A DNA stretch of 64,000 nucleotides. Origin: Echinometra lucunter. Its lineage: Eukaryota; Echinodermata; Echinoidea; Camarodonta; Echinometridae. A program made the translations under genes and the position numbers. Below the pieces are notes generated by a model that made no database searches, was not told the origin of the DNA, and saw nothing but the letters and a program-made list of their open reading frames with translations. Below are positions 46,041-57,978 of the stretch, one piece after another (position 1 is the stretch's first letter; each line of letters begins with the position of its first letter). The DNA lies in the NCBI GenBank assembly GCA_029962745.1, contig CM057171.1:18050171-18114170 (forward strand). Direction: 5' to 3'.

Positions 46041-46430
46041 AATGGTGGCCCTGAAGTACGCTAAACAACAGGTCATGTGCGACGTGTATTTCTTATCCCA
46101 GGTCCTGAACTTTGCATCCCAGGTCGTGAAATTCACGACCCGCGATACGAAATTCACGACCCGTGGCGCAAACTTTGCATCCCAAGTCGTGAAATTCACT
46201 ACCCGCGGTGCGAAATTCAGGACCCGGGGCGCGAACTGTGCACCCCAGTCCTGAATTTCGCACCGCGGGTTGTGAATTTCACGACTTGGGATGCAAAGTT
46301 TGCGCCACGGGTCATGAATTTCGCATCGCGGGTCGTGAATTTCACGACTTGCGATGCAAAGTTCAGGACCTGGAATGGGAAATTCACGTCGCACATGACC
46401 TGTTGTCGAGCGTACTTCAGGGCAACCATA
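46041..46430. repeat. nested palindrome of GTCGTGAAATTCACGAC words
   Basis: The outer arms GGCCCTGAAGTACGCT..ACAACAGGTCATGTGCGACG are mirrored at the right end, with the centre near 46236. Inside each arm the self-complementary word GTCGTGAAATTCACGAC and the block GGCGCAAACTTTGCATCCCA are repeated with small changes. Long frames exist on both strands (up to 196 codons) only because the repeat lacks stop words. Confidence 0.85.
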
Positions 46431-47239
46431 CTTAATGTAGGAGATACACGTAAACACACGCCCACAAACCCAACCTCACCCACCCACCCACTCACAAGAA
46501 CACATCCATGGCCTGTATTACCGTAACTTTGATGGACACTGTTTGACCAGAGTAGTAACACTCTCTGGCTTGACAGCAGCTATGTTGGAACTGATGTACT
46601 GTGTACTGTGCATTCGTGTGCATCGAAGCAGGACCAACTGCCAAAATAGATCACCATCATCCACCAAAAATCTCTATAACTGTGTCTCATCAGGTATCCG
46701 CTGTTTATATTGAGGAAAGATCATTATAAGACATTGTGAGACCTGCGTGAAATTCTTTCCCAGAGGGAATAGCACTTTCAGTCCTAGGAAATAGCTGCCG
46801 AGTTGATATGGAGTGTACAGAAAGCCTATTACATTAACATTCCATTCTAAATAGCATCCCATTAGTTTTAGCAAATGCATGTATGGAAGTTGATGAATTT
46901 TGTATCGATGCATAGACCCATTGCTTTAAGCATATATTGCGAATGAATTTCTCTTTACTCATAAATTTGCTGCAGTGTTTCTGCTCGTCAAGATATTGAC
47001 GAGCACTGTCTCATATTGTGCCGCAGCCTTGTAGATGCACATTTTGTCAAAATACATAAATACTCATTAGTCCACATATACACACACATTGTCTCAAACT
47101 ACACGCAAGATCATTTAAATACAGAATAAATCATATTTGGTATTACTTAAATTCATACTCTGGCAATTGACTATACTGTTGTAATTATAGCCTCTGAGTA
47201 AACCCACTTTGCGAAATTGATATTAGGGACGATCGTATT
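46431..47239. other. anonymous sequence
   Basis: The minus frame 46674-46913 is 79 codons long, hydrophobic and unsupported, although it lies on the same strand as the possible remnant that follows. Nothing else recognised. Confidence 0.3.
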
Positions 47240-47880
47240 CTAAATTCTCAGCGATATCCCCAGAAGTATCCGCCCTGAATCTAGTGAACTCTGCTTGTAG
47301 CCACGATGAAAACTAGCACATTCATGTCATCGAAATGTGCATGGGACATGAAAAAAATCCTTGGTCACAGGGGTATCGGCACAGAATCGCTTGCCCAACA
47401 ACAGACTGGTGTCGAATATCATCTGCTGATGTAGAACTACCCTCTCTTGTACATTGACATGGTCGAAAGGCAACAGAGAAGAGGTTGGATATCACTCTTC
47501 TGCGTCTAACTGCTTATCAGTAGATATGAAATGCGATAGAAAATGAAATGCAACAACACTGTTCCGTTTTCAATTCCACACCAACGTGATCATTGCAGTC
47601 TTTAGAGAAACTATAACGTTTCATACTCTCAAGTCCACTCGACACCTTTCGAAATGTTCTGCTCCACATATCGATATTACATTGGTCTACTTTGCTTGAA
47701 GTGTTTTCCTGAAGGAACAAGGTGCGTTGTGCCGATTGGCAGGCAATTGTTATAGCCCTCCTTAGCAATGAAAGATGGATTCATTTTCAGATGACTCAAG
47801 ATCTTCAAGTAGAGCTGGTCATGGTCGTCAAAAGAATATTTCTCAATTGGTAGTAGAGAAACTGTGACTATGTAATTCAT
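47240..47880 (-). pseudogene. possible decayed coding sequence, family unknown
   Basis: Three adjoining minus-strand frames read like protein. The first is MNYIVTVSLLPIEKYSFDDH at 47880-47677. The second is DQCNIDMWSRTFRKVSSGLE continuing to 47517. The third is LPFDHVNVQERVVLHQQMIF, DTSLLLGKRFCADTPVTKDF and FHVPCTF at about 47475-47345. Frameshifts or lost introns would have to join them. No domain is recognised and chance cannot be excluded. Confidence 0.2.
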
Positions 47881-48077
47881 TTGTTTGCAATCCCTCAGAC
47901 TTCTTCAAATTCGTCTTTATCAGTAATAAAGCTGTTTGGGGATTATGTTGGTATGTTGGCAAGATTTGTCGAAAAGCCGTGCTGCAAGATCATTTTCCTC
48001 TAGCCTGCTTGAAGGCCTACATCATTTGCAAGCCTCCTATCAGTGCGCTGCACACTTTTTTCTTTTCTTTTTTTTTT
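47881..48077. other. anonymous sequence
   Basis: T-rich towards the SINE. Nothing recognised. Confidence 0.35.
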
Positions 48078-48256
48078 AAACACGTGCACACGTTGGTATC
48101 AATAATGCCTATAGCATTTTCATTTATTTGATGTACGATAAAAGAGCAATGTAGATAAAATGCCTTGCTCAAGGGCATAAGTGCGGTACCGCGGGGATCG
48201 AACCCCCGACTTTCGCGTCTCCAGTGAAGCGCCTTAGACCACTCGACCACGGCACC
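48078..48256 (-). mobile_element. tRNA-derived SINE, family 1
   Basis: Full-length minus copy from the GTGCACACGTTGGTATCAAT tail to the CGACCACGGCACCTCC head. The box B region GGGGATCGAACCCCC is intact. Confidence 0.9.
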
Positions 48257-48356
48257 TCCACACACACACACCCACCCTCACCCATGCGCACCCGCACGCA
48301 CACGCACACACACACACCCTCACCCACACTTGTATGCCGAATACATACACCGAATA

Positions 48357-48388
<32 letters not shown>

Positions 48389-49149
48389 CTTATCTCTCCT
48401 TATTTCTATTTTTATAAAAGACCGATGCACGCAGAAACACAAATTCCTGAATCTCTCTTTATATCATTCTGTGAAATTTCTTTTTCACACTTATTCTGAA
48501 TCTCGACCCTCTCTCATCTTCATTTTCTCGCTCTCTCTTTCTTTTCGATACTATCTCTCATTCTCTCTTCCTCTCGCCTCAGTTCATCATGTGGTCATGT
48601 AGTACTGTCCTCTCCTTTAAAGGTCATCTTTGTTATGAAGACGGATCGCCTCATAACGCGGCCGAGCTTTCGTGTTTCCGTTTGGGCATTTATTTTGGGC
48701 AAATCGAATCCGCTAGCTGCTGCTCGCCAGCCAAAGTTAAGGCGGGACTTTCATCGAAGCATTAGTCTTAACCCTTAGAGATTCACCGCAAGAAACTCTC
48801 TTGGATTCCTTGAATGTGCGCGTACCCACGTACGTTTGAGCAAATTACGCGCAGAGCATTGAAAAAGGGGCGGGGCGAGGGGGGGGGGGCAGGGGGAAGG
48901 GAGGCGGGGTGGAAGGAGGCTGCAGGGTAGGGGATGGAACGTAAGGATGAGGGCGTACATTCACCGTGAGTTATGTAGAAAGACTGCATTATGTGTGCCA
49001 GTGAAGTCACGTCCAAATTACTTTGTGCGAGTTGGGAGTCCAACTTTCCCCAAACACTTTCGTCCGACGAAATGACAAGCGTCGTTGTCACGAGCCATTT
49101 ACGTATTAGCTACCCTTCCTAAGCTAACCAAATAGGCCGAACCATTTTC
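48257..49149. repeat. CA, CT and G-run low complexity, then anonymous sequence
   Basis: (CA)n-like 48258-48330, (CT)n 48360-48390 and G-rich 48866-48915. The rest is GC-richer but without a recognisable gene. Confidence 0.7.
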
Positions 49150-49370
49150 GGTGCCTTCCGAGTTTTCTACGAGTCTACGAGTTATGCCTAGCTCCTTCGT
49201 GTGTCTTTTCGAGGTCTGTACGAGTTGAGCCAGAGACTGTTCAAAGCGACTCGGTTTTTCCGATTTCTCTCTTCAGTTGCTACGAGCTCTTCTGATTGCC
49301 TTTCGAGAATATCCACGAGTTGTGCCGAGCTTACCCCGGATGCTCCTCGAGTTCTTTCCGATTTCTGCCT
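49150..49370. repeat. degenerate 48-nt tandem repeat
   Basis: Words CTACGAGTTATGCCTAGC (49166), GTACGAGTTGAGCCAGAG (49217) and CCACGAGTTGTGCCGAGC (49313), together with TTTCGAG/TCCGAG anchors, recur at steps of about 48. Because 48 is divisible by three, a + frame stays open from 49201 to 49410. It is Ser-rich with no recognisable domain. Confidence 0.4.
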
Positions 49371-50857
49371 AGTAACCTCATCAGCATCAGCCTTGGCCGG
49401 CGCAGTGTGATTTGGGCTCTCGAATGTAGGTCATGATGCGGGCTGACACATGAAAGTCGATACCAGAGCGACGACCGGTCGAGTACAGGTTCGCATGAGC
49501 TCTTGATTTCAAAGCGACAGAGAACTTGAGACAGAGAGCCATAAAATAGTATCGATCACATAGCAAAACGTAGATCATGTAGATGGGATAGGTATGTGGA
49601 GGCCTGCCTTCAAGGGGAAAATGAGTTTTCTCATGTAAATGCATGCAAATTATACTTCTTTTACTGGTCTATTAGGGATACTGAAGAATGAACTATATAG
49701 TTGCCATAAACTCAACCTTTCCTTTTGAAGAGCGAGAAAGATATGGGCAGAGCTGGGATGAGGTGGAGCGAGGGGTCCAGGAAGGTCACTTTAAGCCTTG
49801 AAGTCAGGCTAGCACTGTAGATGTACTTGTGAGAGGTAAGAGGTTGGCAAGGTGAAGGAACTGGAGTGATTGGAATGCTTAAATGACAGAGAGAGGGGTG
49901 GAATGTCTTTTATCGACTGATACCAATAAAGATACACGTGTCCTCCCTGTAAATGGATTGTCATGTCCATACCATCTTTAAACTCGGCTTTGGTATTAAT
50001 TTCACAGATTGCATTTTTAAAATAAAATAGATGCATGCTCGGGCTATGAAATATTTCTGGTTTAGGGGAAAGTGCCTTGCCAGAATGAAAGGGGAATCGG
50101 GGCTTGGATGAGAAACATTACAGTAAAGTATAGGCTGCAAATTGAATAGGAAATACTTTTAGATTAAGGAGGGATAACGTGGTAACTTATAGCTTAAAAC
50201 TAAGAAAGAATGGAAATAGAGAGAGATAGAGAGGAGAAGGACGAGAGGAGAAGGATGATAGGAGAAGGGTGAGAGGAGAAGGGTGAGAGGAGAAGGATGA
50301 GAGGGGAAGAGTGAGAGGAGAAGGATGAGAGGAAGACATGGAGAGAGAGAGTCAGACAGAGAGAGACAGAGTGTAGCATATACTTCAAACCGCCAGGTGG
50401 ACCTAATATCCCAAGTAACAGGTTATGTTATTAATACCTTGTGCTCTTAATAACATAACATTAACAAATTCTTGACTTGCGGGTCTCTGAACCCTACCTC
50501 TCCTTACTCAAAGGTCGCTTCTCTCTCCAGCAAAAAGAAACTTATACAATTAAGCGAAATAAAAGTATCCATTAAACATGTTACCGCTCGAAAGCAGACC
50601 TTTCCCGCTCCCCTCTAGTCCCCCCAAATGTGTCACCTTACATCACAAACCCTGCCGTGCGCCCTTAACACCTCCACTCATCACGCTCATTTGGGGGGAA
50701 GAGGACATCACTAGAATCTAATTTTGCTCGCCCGATTGATTTGATTTAAGGTGTTGCCTTCAATGAAGGAGACACCGAACCAGTAGGATTAACGGTAAGG
50801 GTGTGAGATGGGTCACTGCCATGGGGCCATTCACCTTGGTCATGTTCATAGTAGCGG
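49371..50857. repeat. anonymous sequence with a GGAGAAGG minisatellite
   Basis: 50215-50345 has about ten copies of GAGAGGAGAAGGATGA-like units flanked by GA runs. A short mirror pair TAACAGGTTATGTTATTAAT / TTAATAACATAACATTAAC lies near 50416-50465. No gene recognised. Confidence 0.6.
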
Positions 50858-51031
50858 CATGCATAGCCAGGATTTTTTTTCTTTCAGTGTAGGGGGCACT
50901 AGGGGGCATCCTCTTTCTGTAGGGGGACACAGGAGGGGGTCTTTTCTTTGATTTTTGGTGGGGCAGCTGGGGACGCAGGTAGTTTGTGGGGGCGTACCCC
51001 CAGCCCCCCCCCCCCCATGGCTACGCCACTG
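50858..51031. mobile_element. decayed hAT-like element
   Basis: CATGCATAGCCAGGA and CATGGCTACGCCACTG are inverted ends of the common CAGTGGCGTAGCCA type. The interior repeats AGGGGGCAC/AGGGGGACAC. No target duplication survives. Confidence 0.6.
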
Positions 51032-52690
51032 GTTTATGGGTAGCAACTCATAGAAGGGGTCGTAAAGGTGTACCAATTCCCACCACCCTTGAAACTTTCT
51101 GTCAATATGTGATTAATGTTGAACCTTTTCGGCAATGAACAGGAGAAACATTTCAAAATTATTTTATTATTGCTGCCGGTGAAGAATAAATCTAGCGTCT
51201 TTAGGAAATATGCAACCGTATTTCACGATTTTAGGAATTTTCTAAATTTGATGCCCGTTTTTCTTTTTTTTTTTCAATTTATTTCAAATAGACATTTATT
51301 TTCTTCTACTTGATTCTGGCTTTCCGATTTCTTTCTCGCAGTATATTCCATTTTCAATTTAGTGATACCTCTTCATATTGGATGTTCCTCTATTTTCTGT
51401 CTTTTTTCTATTTTGCTTGCTTTAAAAGCTTTATTCATACTGTGAGCAACGACCTTGTAAAATTAGCTAATTCCTCCTAAGTGCTGAAAGATGTTGTTAG
51501 ACATTTAATTTGTAGAATATAAGTTGCAGAGTGTTGTTGTCGATCTTGTTGCGTTAGCTTCTGACAAGCAATTTTAGGAACTAGTCGAATTTTTGGTTAT
51601 GAGACACTGATTTATAGGCAAGATGTTGCCGAGGGGTTTACGTCTTTTTCATGAATATTGACTTTCCTATTTGCATGCGAGTAAAGCGAGCAAACTGAAA
51701 TTTTCACACCATTGTTGACAATGACAATTCGACAGTGCAATGTCATGCTTATCAAGGAGAATTACATAAGACAGAAAAACGAAGATAATACCTCGCTGCT
51801 CAAATGAAAGGTGGCAAGTGCCCGCATATTGGTAATTTAAATGTTCTCGAGGTTTTGCGACCCCCCCCCCCCCTCTTCGATGCTTACACACCCATATTTG
51901 GGTTTTATTTTTCTGGAGACCTGAGACTTCCAGGCTCACATAGACATGTAAAGTTCAGATGACACGGGAATATCAGCAGCGGCTTCGGGATATACATTTC
52001 ACTGCATCTATCCAACGGCATTTCACGGTTGACCAACATATCCTCATATCCCCGAGTCTATTGAATTACCGCGAGGTGTCGCACGCAATAGTCCCGTTCG
52101 TACATCTTCCCGTACGGGTCGATAACTGTTCATGTCATACCTTTGCAGTGCCAAATAGGCTATTAGAAGCATGTTATTGACGCGCAGATCGAACGCTTCA
52201 TTGGGGACCGCTTATCTCTCCTTTTGTCTGCAGATAATAGGAGATCTTTCCTTTCGGTTGTGTGCGGCTGCTATTTAGAGCCCTTTTTCTACGGACTAAT
52301 AGATATACTTTTCCCAAGACAGTAAATTGTTTCGAGTCGAGGTAGAGCCTTGAAGAAATACAAGCTAACTGGAGGAAAATAAGGATATATTGGAGAAAAT
52401 ATCAAGGTTATATTGCATGGAATAATTTTTGTCGGTGGTTGCCGCTATTTTGGAGATGAAGAAACTTGATTGATATCTCCTGTTTGTTTACGTGTTCGAT
52501 CTGTTCAATCCATTTGTCAATGGGATGTTTTATATAATAAGTGATCTCTTGGAACTAAGTGCCGACCGCCTACATACGCGAGACTGATAAAACACTCCTC
52601 GACCAGTTGTTTACATTTAACTGTTTATGGATTGTTATAGACATGACAAAGTTTACTCCCAGGAACGACAGCTAGATTTTCTTCTCACAG
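51032..52690. other. anonymous sequence upstream of the mucin-like gene
   Basis: C run at 51860-51871. The 90-codon minus frame and a short + frame here have no supporting evidence. No repeat recognised. Confidence 0.4.
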
Positions 52691-52784
52691 GAGCTTTGGA
52701 ATATTGTAGAGTTTCTTGTTTTCGACCAGCAGTTAAGGAAAATATTGTCTTAGGTTTGAAAATTATTCAAGAGTAAAATATAAG
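52691..52784 (+). other. possible 5' noncoding exon of the mucin-like gene
   Basis: A 94-nt segment lies between a good acceptor (TTTTCTTCTCACAG, ending 52690) and a good donor (ATAAG|GTATGT, from 52785). All three frames are closed, which is expected of a leader exon. The next + strand acceptor of comparable quality found by eye is the one at 53629 that opens the coding exon. The link is inferred from position only. Confidence 0.25.
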
Positions 52785-53110
52785 GTATGTATATGCCTAA
52801 CTTTTGTCCACATTACTTGTTGCTATGTCGAATCATCATTAGACAAGTGTGATTTCATGGCCTTTGTAAGATTTTTTTTCTATATTTAGATAAACAAGCC
52901 ATGCTTTATCGATCGATTTTGTCTAGTTGTTTTAATGCTGTGAGAAGCTTGCTGACATAGCAACAGAGAATGCATGTAGGCTATTGATCGTTCTTGATAT
53001 ACATGTCATCCACCCGAAATATTATGACAGGTGAAAATATCATTACCCATTTGTAGACATACACAATTGAGGAAGGAAATGGATTAAATGGTTACATTAG
53101 GAAGTAACAC

Positions 53111-53525
53111 CCAACTCATTCGCGACTGAAGATCCACACAGTTTGGTTTAGCCCTGTGACTTCTGATGCAGAGCCCGAATAAAGATACGCAGTACATGAT
53201 CAGAAAGAGCGAAAAAATGTGCACACATTATGCCTATTTTATTTGCGTCAGTATTTGTTGTTTGATGTTTAAAACTTTAAAGGAAAATAAGCCCTAAGAA
53301 TCCTTTTTGTTAAAGACAACGCGGTGGAATGTCCTTATTCACTCTTCTCCGCATACAAACCAACTTTTTGACTTCTCAACGTACTATCTGTCAGTATATA
53401 TTCATTTCAGATACATGAGTTTTGAAAAGAAAATGTAGCAATTAAAGAAATATACTGGTCTTGCCAATTTGAAGAACAAAAAGGGATCAAATAAGGTTTC
53501 ATATTATCCCTATCCTAAATGGGTT
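53111..53525. mobile_element. TTAA-type element E, decayed copy of C
   Basis: CCAACTCATTCGCGAC and AAATGGGTTGAT are degraded versions of the ends of element C. Internal blocks TTTTTGACTTCTCA, TTCATTTCAGATACATGAG and CTTGCCAATTTGAAGAA match it. The flanking TTAA is eroded (CCAA / TTGA). Confidence 0.7.
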
Positions 53526-53647
53526 GATCCTACTATAGCTTCTGTCATTCGATGATTATTTTTCTGATTATACCCGCAGATAATATCTTAACTAAATTAA
53601 TTTGTCCTGTTTTATCTCTCCTTTTACAGATTGAATGAAACACAGTC

Positions 53648-56600
53648 ATGGAGTTAATCATACACCTCGTTGGTAAGTACTTAACTTTTGATTTCTATCA
53701 CGACTGCAGTTTCAAAGGGTATTTGATCGGCCGGATTATGTCACCATTGTGTTTTTAAACTCTGGCTTATATAACGAAAGTACATCTGTCTAAAGTGATT
53801 TATAGCGAAGGAAAATCCAGCGCTTAAAAAAGACATTTGAATCCTAAAGGATGAAGGTATTGTAACGGATATATACGTCGCCAATATTAACCCGGACCAG
53901 TTTTACGAAAGTGCAAGTGTCCGCCTTGATTTATGTAGTAACAATAATAGGTAAATTTGTATTGCGTATCCAAGAAGGTGTTGAAGGCGTCTACAAATTT
54001 TTATTTTAACTGAAATCTATCATTTGCAATCGTTCGATTGGTAATGTAAGACGAATTGGGATTGACAGCATATCCTTGTGCTATTTCGTGTAAACATTGT
54101 GGATTCTCAGTTCATAAACTTCTTTATTCGTAAATGCTATTATAACTGCGTCATTTTGACTGTGAATAGTTATTGCTAGGAGGTACTATGATATTACTAT
54201 TGTGGTACCTCCTTGGTTGGTGTAACTGACTATTTTTCCATTTTTGATTAATATAATGTTTTTGAAAAAATCATTCCAGAGTTCGGCAAGCAGGAGTATT
54301 TCATACAAGTAGTTACATTTTACTTTAAAGATTTCTGAAGTTACTGCGAAGATATGCTAAGGAAGAAAATAAAATATTCATAACACATTTTTCTCGCTGA
54401 CACTTTTTGCCTCCAACTCTTGGACCATTCGTAAATTTTGCATACAAAATGATATGTGAAAGGAAATCCTTCCCGAACCGGACTTTGTAAAGTCACATTT
54501 CTAGACGCTCAGGTAAAATGGGAGAATTATACTGAATTTGTGTGTAAACCTAAATGCTTAAATTTCTCATTGTTAACGACGAGGATAATCCTGGATCATA
54601 GTGATATAAATCGTTGCTATCAGAGGACCTGTGACACGGATTTTCCTGGTTTCTAATAAACTCGGATTTCCGTCCTTACGTTGATAAAATGTATTATCAG
54701 TCCCATTTACTATGCAATCATGACGTCACGTCCGTCGATAGACCTTAACCCTTCGAGGACCGTGAGAAGTAATCTTCGAAAGGGAAATGACCGAGATTTG
54801 TGTGACCGTTGAACTTGAGATAATATCTTTGTTGTCATCTTCTGTTGTTATTTTGATATTTTCATACTCTGCTTTCAAATTTTTATTTCATCAACTTTAT
54901 TTCTTAAGGTCTAGCAAAATTGATTCTATACTTTAATTATTCGGTTGAAAATCCATGATAAGGTTTGACTTTCAAGTTTGTTTAATTACGATACGATTTG
55001 TGGTACACTTCCCACGATGAAATTACTTAAGTTTACCTAGATTTCATAAACGTACAGTAGCTAACAAGAAGTGATAAACATTAATTTATGGCAGATTATT
55101 ATATGAAAATATCTCTGATGAGTTACAAGAATGTTGATTCTATTGTTTTTTATTGATTTTTGTTTTGTTTGTTTCCTTCCTTCAACTGACGGGGAATTGT
55201 CAGAACACTTTCAATATACTTGACCAGATCAGTTGGGCAGTTTTCTTCAGTCTTTTTGATGTCCAAAATAATTATGTTCCATACGTTTCTCGTTATGATG
55301 AATGAAAAATATTAATTCCTTCCTTTTCTTGTTTGGCAACGTTTAGGTTACTCCATTCATACCCATACCTATCATCATGTTCCTGGAAAATCTTTTGTAG
55401 CATGTGCAAATCGTTTCCTTTTGTCCAATGCTTGTTCCAAATTCTTAACGAATATTGATTTTTGCTTGTTCTTTTGGTTCATCATGTTTGTTAATGCAAC
55501 AACGAAAACGTCTCTTTCTCAGAATGCTTTACGTCAATAACGCCTGTCCTAACGATTCTTTCAATTTAAACTTAATTAAGTTGTACAAATAGGATATCTG
55601 TGTCATTATGTTCGAATGCAAAGCTAACAAGAAATTACTGTAAATTCATTCATGAATCGTGGAAGGAAGTCCACTTATATTGTTCACGTTGCATGCAACT
55701 CGGGGTGTGTTAGTGATTTTCATGTAAAGTTTTCTCCCTCGTCTGTCCTCACAGCAATACTTTCCGTCGTGCAAACAACATGGTCCACCACACAGACCAG
55801 TGCAGCGCCGCCTATTGGCAGTCAGAATCCTCCGAACACATACAGTAGTACTACTCAAGCACCTGAAATTAGAACTGAATTTTCAACTCTCAGTAATCCT
55901 TCCCAAAGAACAATCAGCAATGTTAATTATAACACTGGAGCTACTCCATCTTTATTATTAGAAACTACAAAAGCACATTCCGAACAAAATTTGACGAACA
56001 ATAGCAGCAGGGAAGCTGCAGTTCAAACAACAAATTCACCAACGAATTCGCCGACGAGGCCAATTACATCTCAACAACCCCTTGTCAGTGAATTCTCACA
56101 AAATACTCATGAAACGAGGACTACAATAGAAAGTACCAGCTTTGGTAGCACTGCATCGAGGTCAAGACAAAGTACCAGTCAACCCTTTGTTACACACCGT
56201 TCAGAGACATCTCTCCCTACAAGTGTCCCATCAAGTAGTGTTCCTGTTGAGGAAGCGCCACTGACAACCCTAGAGGGGCCCTCTGAAACTCCTATTCCTG
56301 GAGAGTCTGGATTGCGGTCTTCTCCAAGAGTTGCTCCTGAGTACATTGTCACGTCGATAAAGGGGGTAACGGAAAGTGAATCGGTAATTCAGTCAAAGGC
56401 AACACCTGGCTTTGATATCGATACAGATTTTTCAACGCCTATTGCAGTTCTTCTTACCACTCTGGGAGATTGGGATACTGAGCCTGGTACGGATCTCATG
56501 GACACTGAGCTTCCTGATGCGACCCCCGAGAGTCTTAGTACTGGACAAATCCTTACCACGACGCCTATATATATGTCCTTGATGCCCATAAAATCAGAAA

Positions 56601-57826
56601 CGACGGAACCAAGCAGTGTAGATTCACTGGTCACAGACTTGCCAGTAGCTACTGAAATACAGACAGAATTTTTAACTACTGATGCCTCTCAAACTATACA
56701 AACGTCCTTTCCGAGTTCCCCCTCTACAGCCTTTACAACGAGCAAAAAACCTCTTGAAATATCGATGCTGAATGAGGGGACAGATACAACGCCCTCTGCG
56801 TTTGACCTAGTCAGTCTTGAAGCAACCACGCTGCAAGAAGAGATGTACTTTGACACGACAGAAGTCGGGACTTCACCGACAACTACATCCTCTCCAATTG
56901 AGGTTGGTAGCGTCGGGACACCTCCTGAAGCAGTTACAGATGTAGGAATGACTGATACAACCAGTCCTGCAACAGGTTTCCAGGAAATGGAGACCGAGCT
57001 CACCACCGAAGGAGATGTGGAAGGAACTCCTCCCCTCGAGCTGTGGACTCTCGAGACATCGTCTGAGGAGGTGACTGATATCGAGGGAACTGATGACTGG
57101 TCGACCGAGAGTTATGAATCCATGACCCACACTTACCCTACAACGACGCTAGATACACCAGGTAAGAATTATCCTTTCATGGTTTAGATTATACTGTGCA
57201 AATGTTTTTGAATAGTAAGAACCTGGAGAATGCATGACCAATTTCACTCGTAACTGCCTATGATTAAATTAATGTTTTACTTAATATCTTTACAGCAAAT
57301 AAATTTGTTCAGTATAATAGTGCTGCATCGGTAAAATCAATAATAGGTAGAAACGAAAGATACAGGAGAACGGGAAAGGCAAGTGAGGGTGACGGGACAG
57401 GAAACCGAGAGAACGTGAAGGAGAATTTATGGAGGAAACGAAATGGGACATATTTTTTAAAAAGAAGAGGGAAGAAAATCTTTAAGCGAAGATGTGTCAA
57501 TAGTGAAATGATCTGTGCTTTTAATTTCTCCCCAGTCTTTCCTGCACCTTGTCTCTGCGAGGTGGAAACGGCTCAGCTGTCCGCCCGCGTCTGTCTCTGC
57601 AACTCATCCCTAGCTCTCTCCAACTACACCTACCACGCCCACTTAGTCCGGCTTAACCCTGACAACAGGACCCATCCGGAGGTCCAGGTTCCTTCGGCTA
57701 TCCTCTCTTCTGGTTCAGGGTGCTGGAACTTGAGCGTTCCTCTGGGAGGATCTTACCGATTGGTTGTGACGGCTGAAGATGGATTGGGGAATATCGCGAG
57801 TACTCCCACTGCGTACTTCTACAGTG
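53648..57826 (+). CDS. mucin-like secreted or membrane glycoprotein, three coding exons (3' end open)
   Basis: Exon 1: acceptor TCTCTCCTTTTACAG at 53629, 18 nt of leader, ATG at 53648, ends at GTTG|GTAAGTAC (53672). Exon 2 is 55755-57161 after CTGTCCTCACAG, ending CACCAG|GTAAGAAT. Exon 3 is 57536-57826 after AATTTCTCCCCAG, ending ACAGTG|GTAAGCTT. Every junction is phase 1, and about 574 residues are visible. Splicing creates the signal peptide MELIIHLVAILSVVQTTWST, absent from either exon alone. Residues ~20-477 are about one third Ser/Thr with many TT, TTS and SP words, a classic O-glycosylated stalk. The end is acidic with a weak internal repeat (EAVTDVGMTDTTS, EEVTDIEGTDDWS). Exon 3 has a CLCE...CLCN...GCW cysteine pattern, four N-glycosylation sequons (NSS, NYT, NRT, NLS) and GGSYRLVVTAEDGLGN, which resembles an Ig/FN3-like strand pair. 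Likely an extracellular mucin. The exact family is unknown, and downstream exons were not found. Confidence 0.8.
54456..54656 (+). other. Cys-containing frame in intron 1, possible alternative exon
   Basis: A frame closed by TGA at 54450 and ending at TAA 54654-54656 reads RTGLCKVTFLDAQVKWENYT and continues with four more cysteines and two N-glycosylation sequons (NYT, NFS). The stop overlaps AATAAA (54655-54660). An AG at 54462-54463 would enter in phase 1 from exon 1, but its pyrimidine tract is poor. It may be an alternative last exon or chance. Confidence 0.15.
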
Positions 57827-57978
57827 GTAAGCTTTGTGAATATGATAATAATCGGCTGTTGATCTTATTGCTGGTGTTGCTGTTGTTGCTGCTGCCGTCT
57901 TTGATGTTTCTTACCAAAAACTTCTGGAAGTTCTCATATCATAAGAATCATCAACAGTCGGTGTATAGGCCTAGGTAA
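57827..57978 (+). other. read-through extension with membrane span
   Basis: If the donor at 57827 is skipped, the exon 3 frame continues for about 50 codons. It runs through CEYDNNR, then LLILLLVLLLLLLPSLMFL (a ready-made transmembrane helix), then a Lys/His/Arg-rich tail TKNFWKFSYHKNHQQSVYRPR, and stops at TAA 57976. The order extracellular domain, span, basic tail is that of a type I membrane mucin. The TTG/CTG-rich DNA could also give this by chance. Confidence 0.35.

Noticed and set aside
45867..46526. Long frames on both strands (196, 149, 114 codons)
   Set aside because: They coincide with the nested palindrome, whose repeated words contain no stops; the same repeat is read in every direction.
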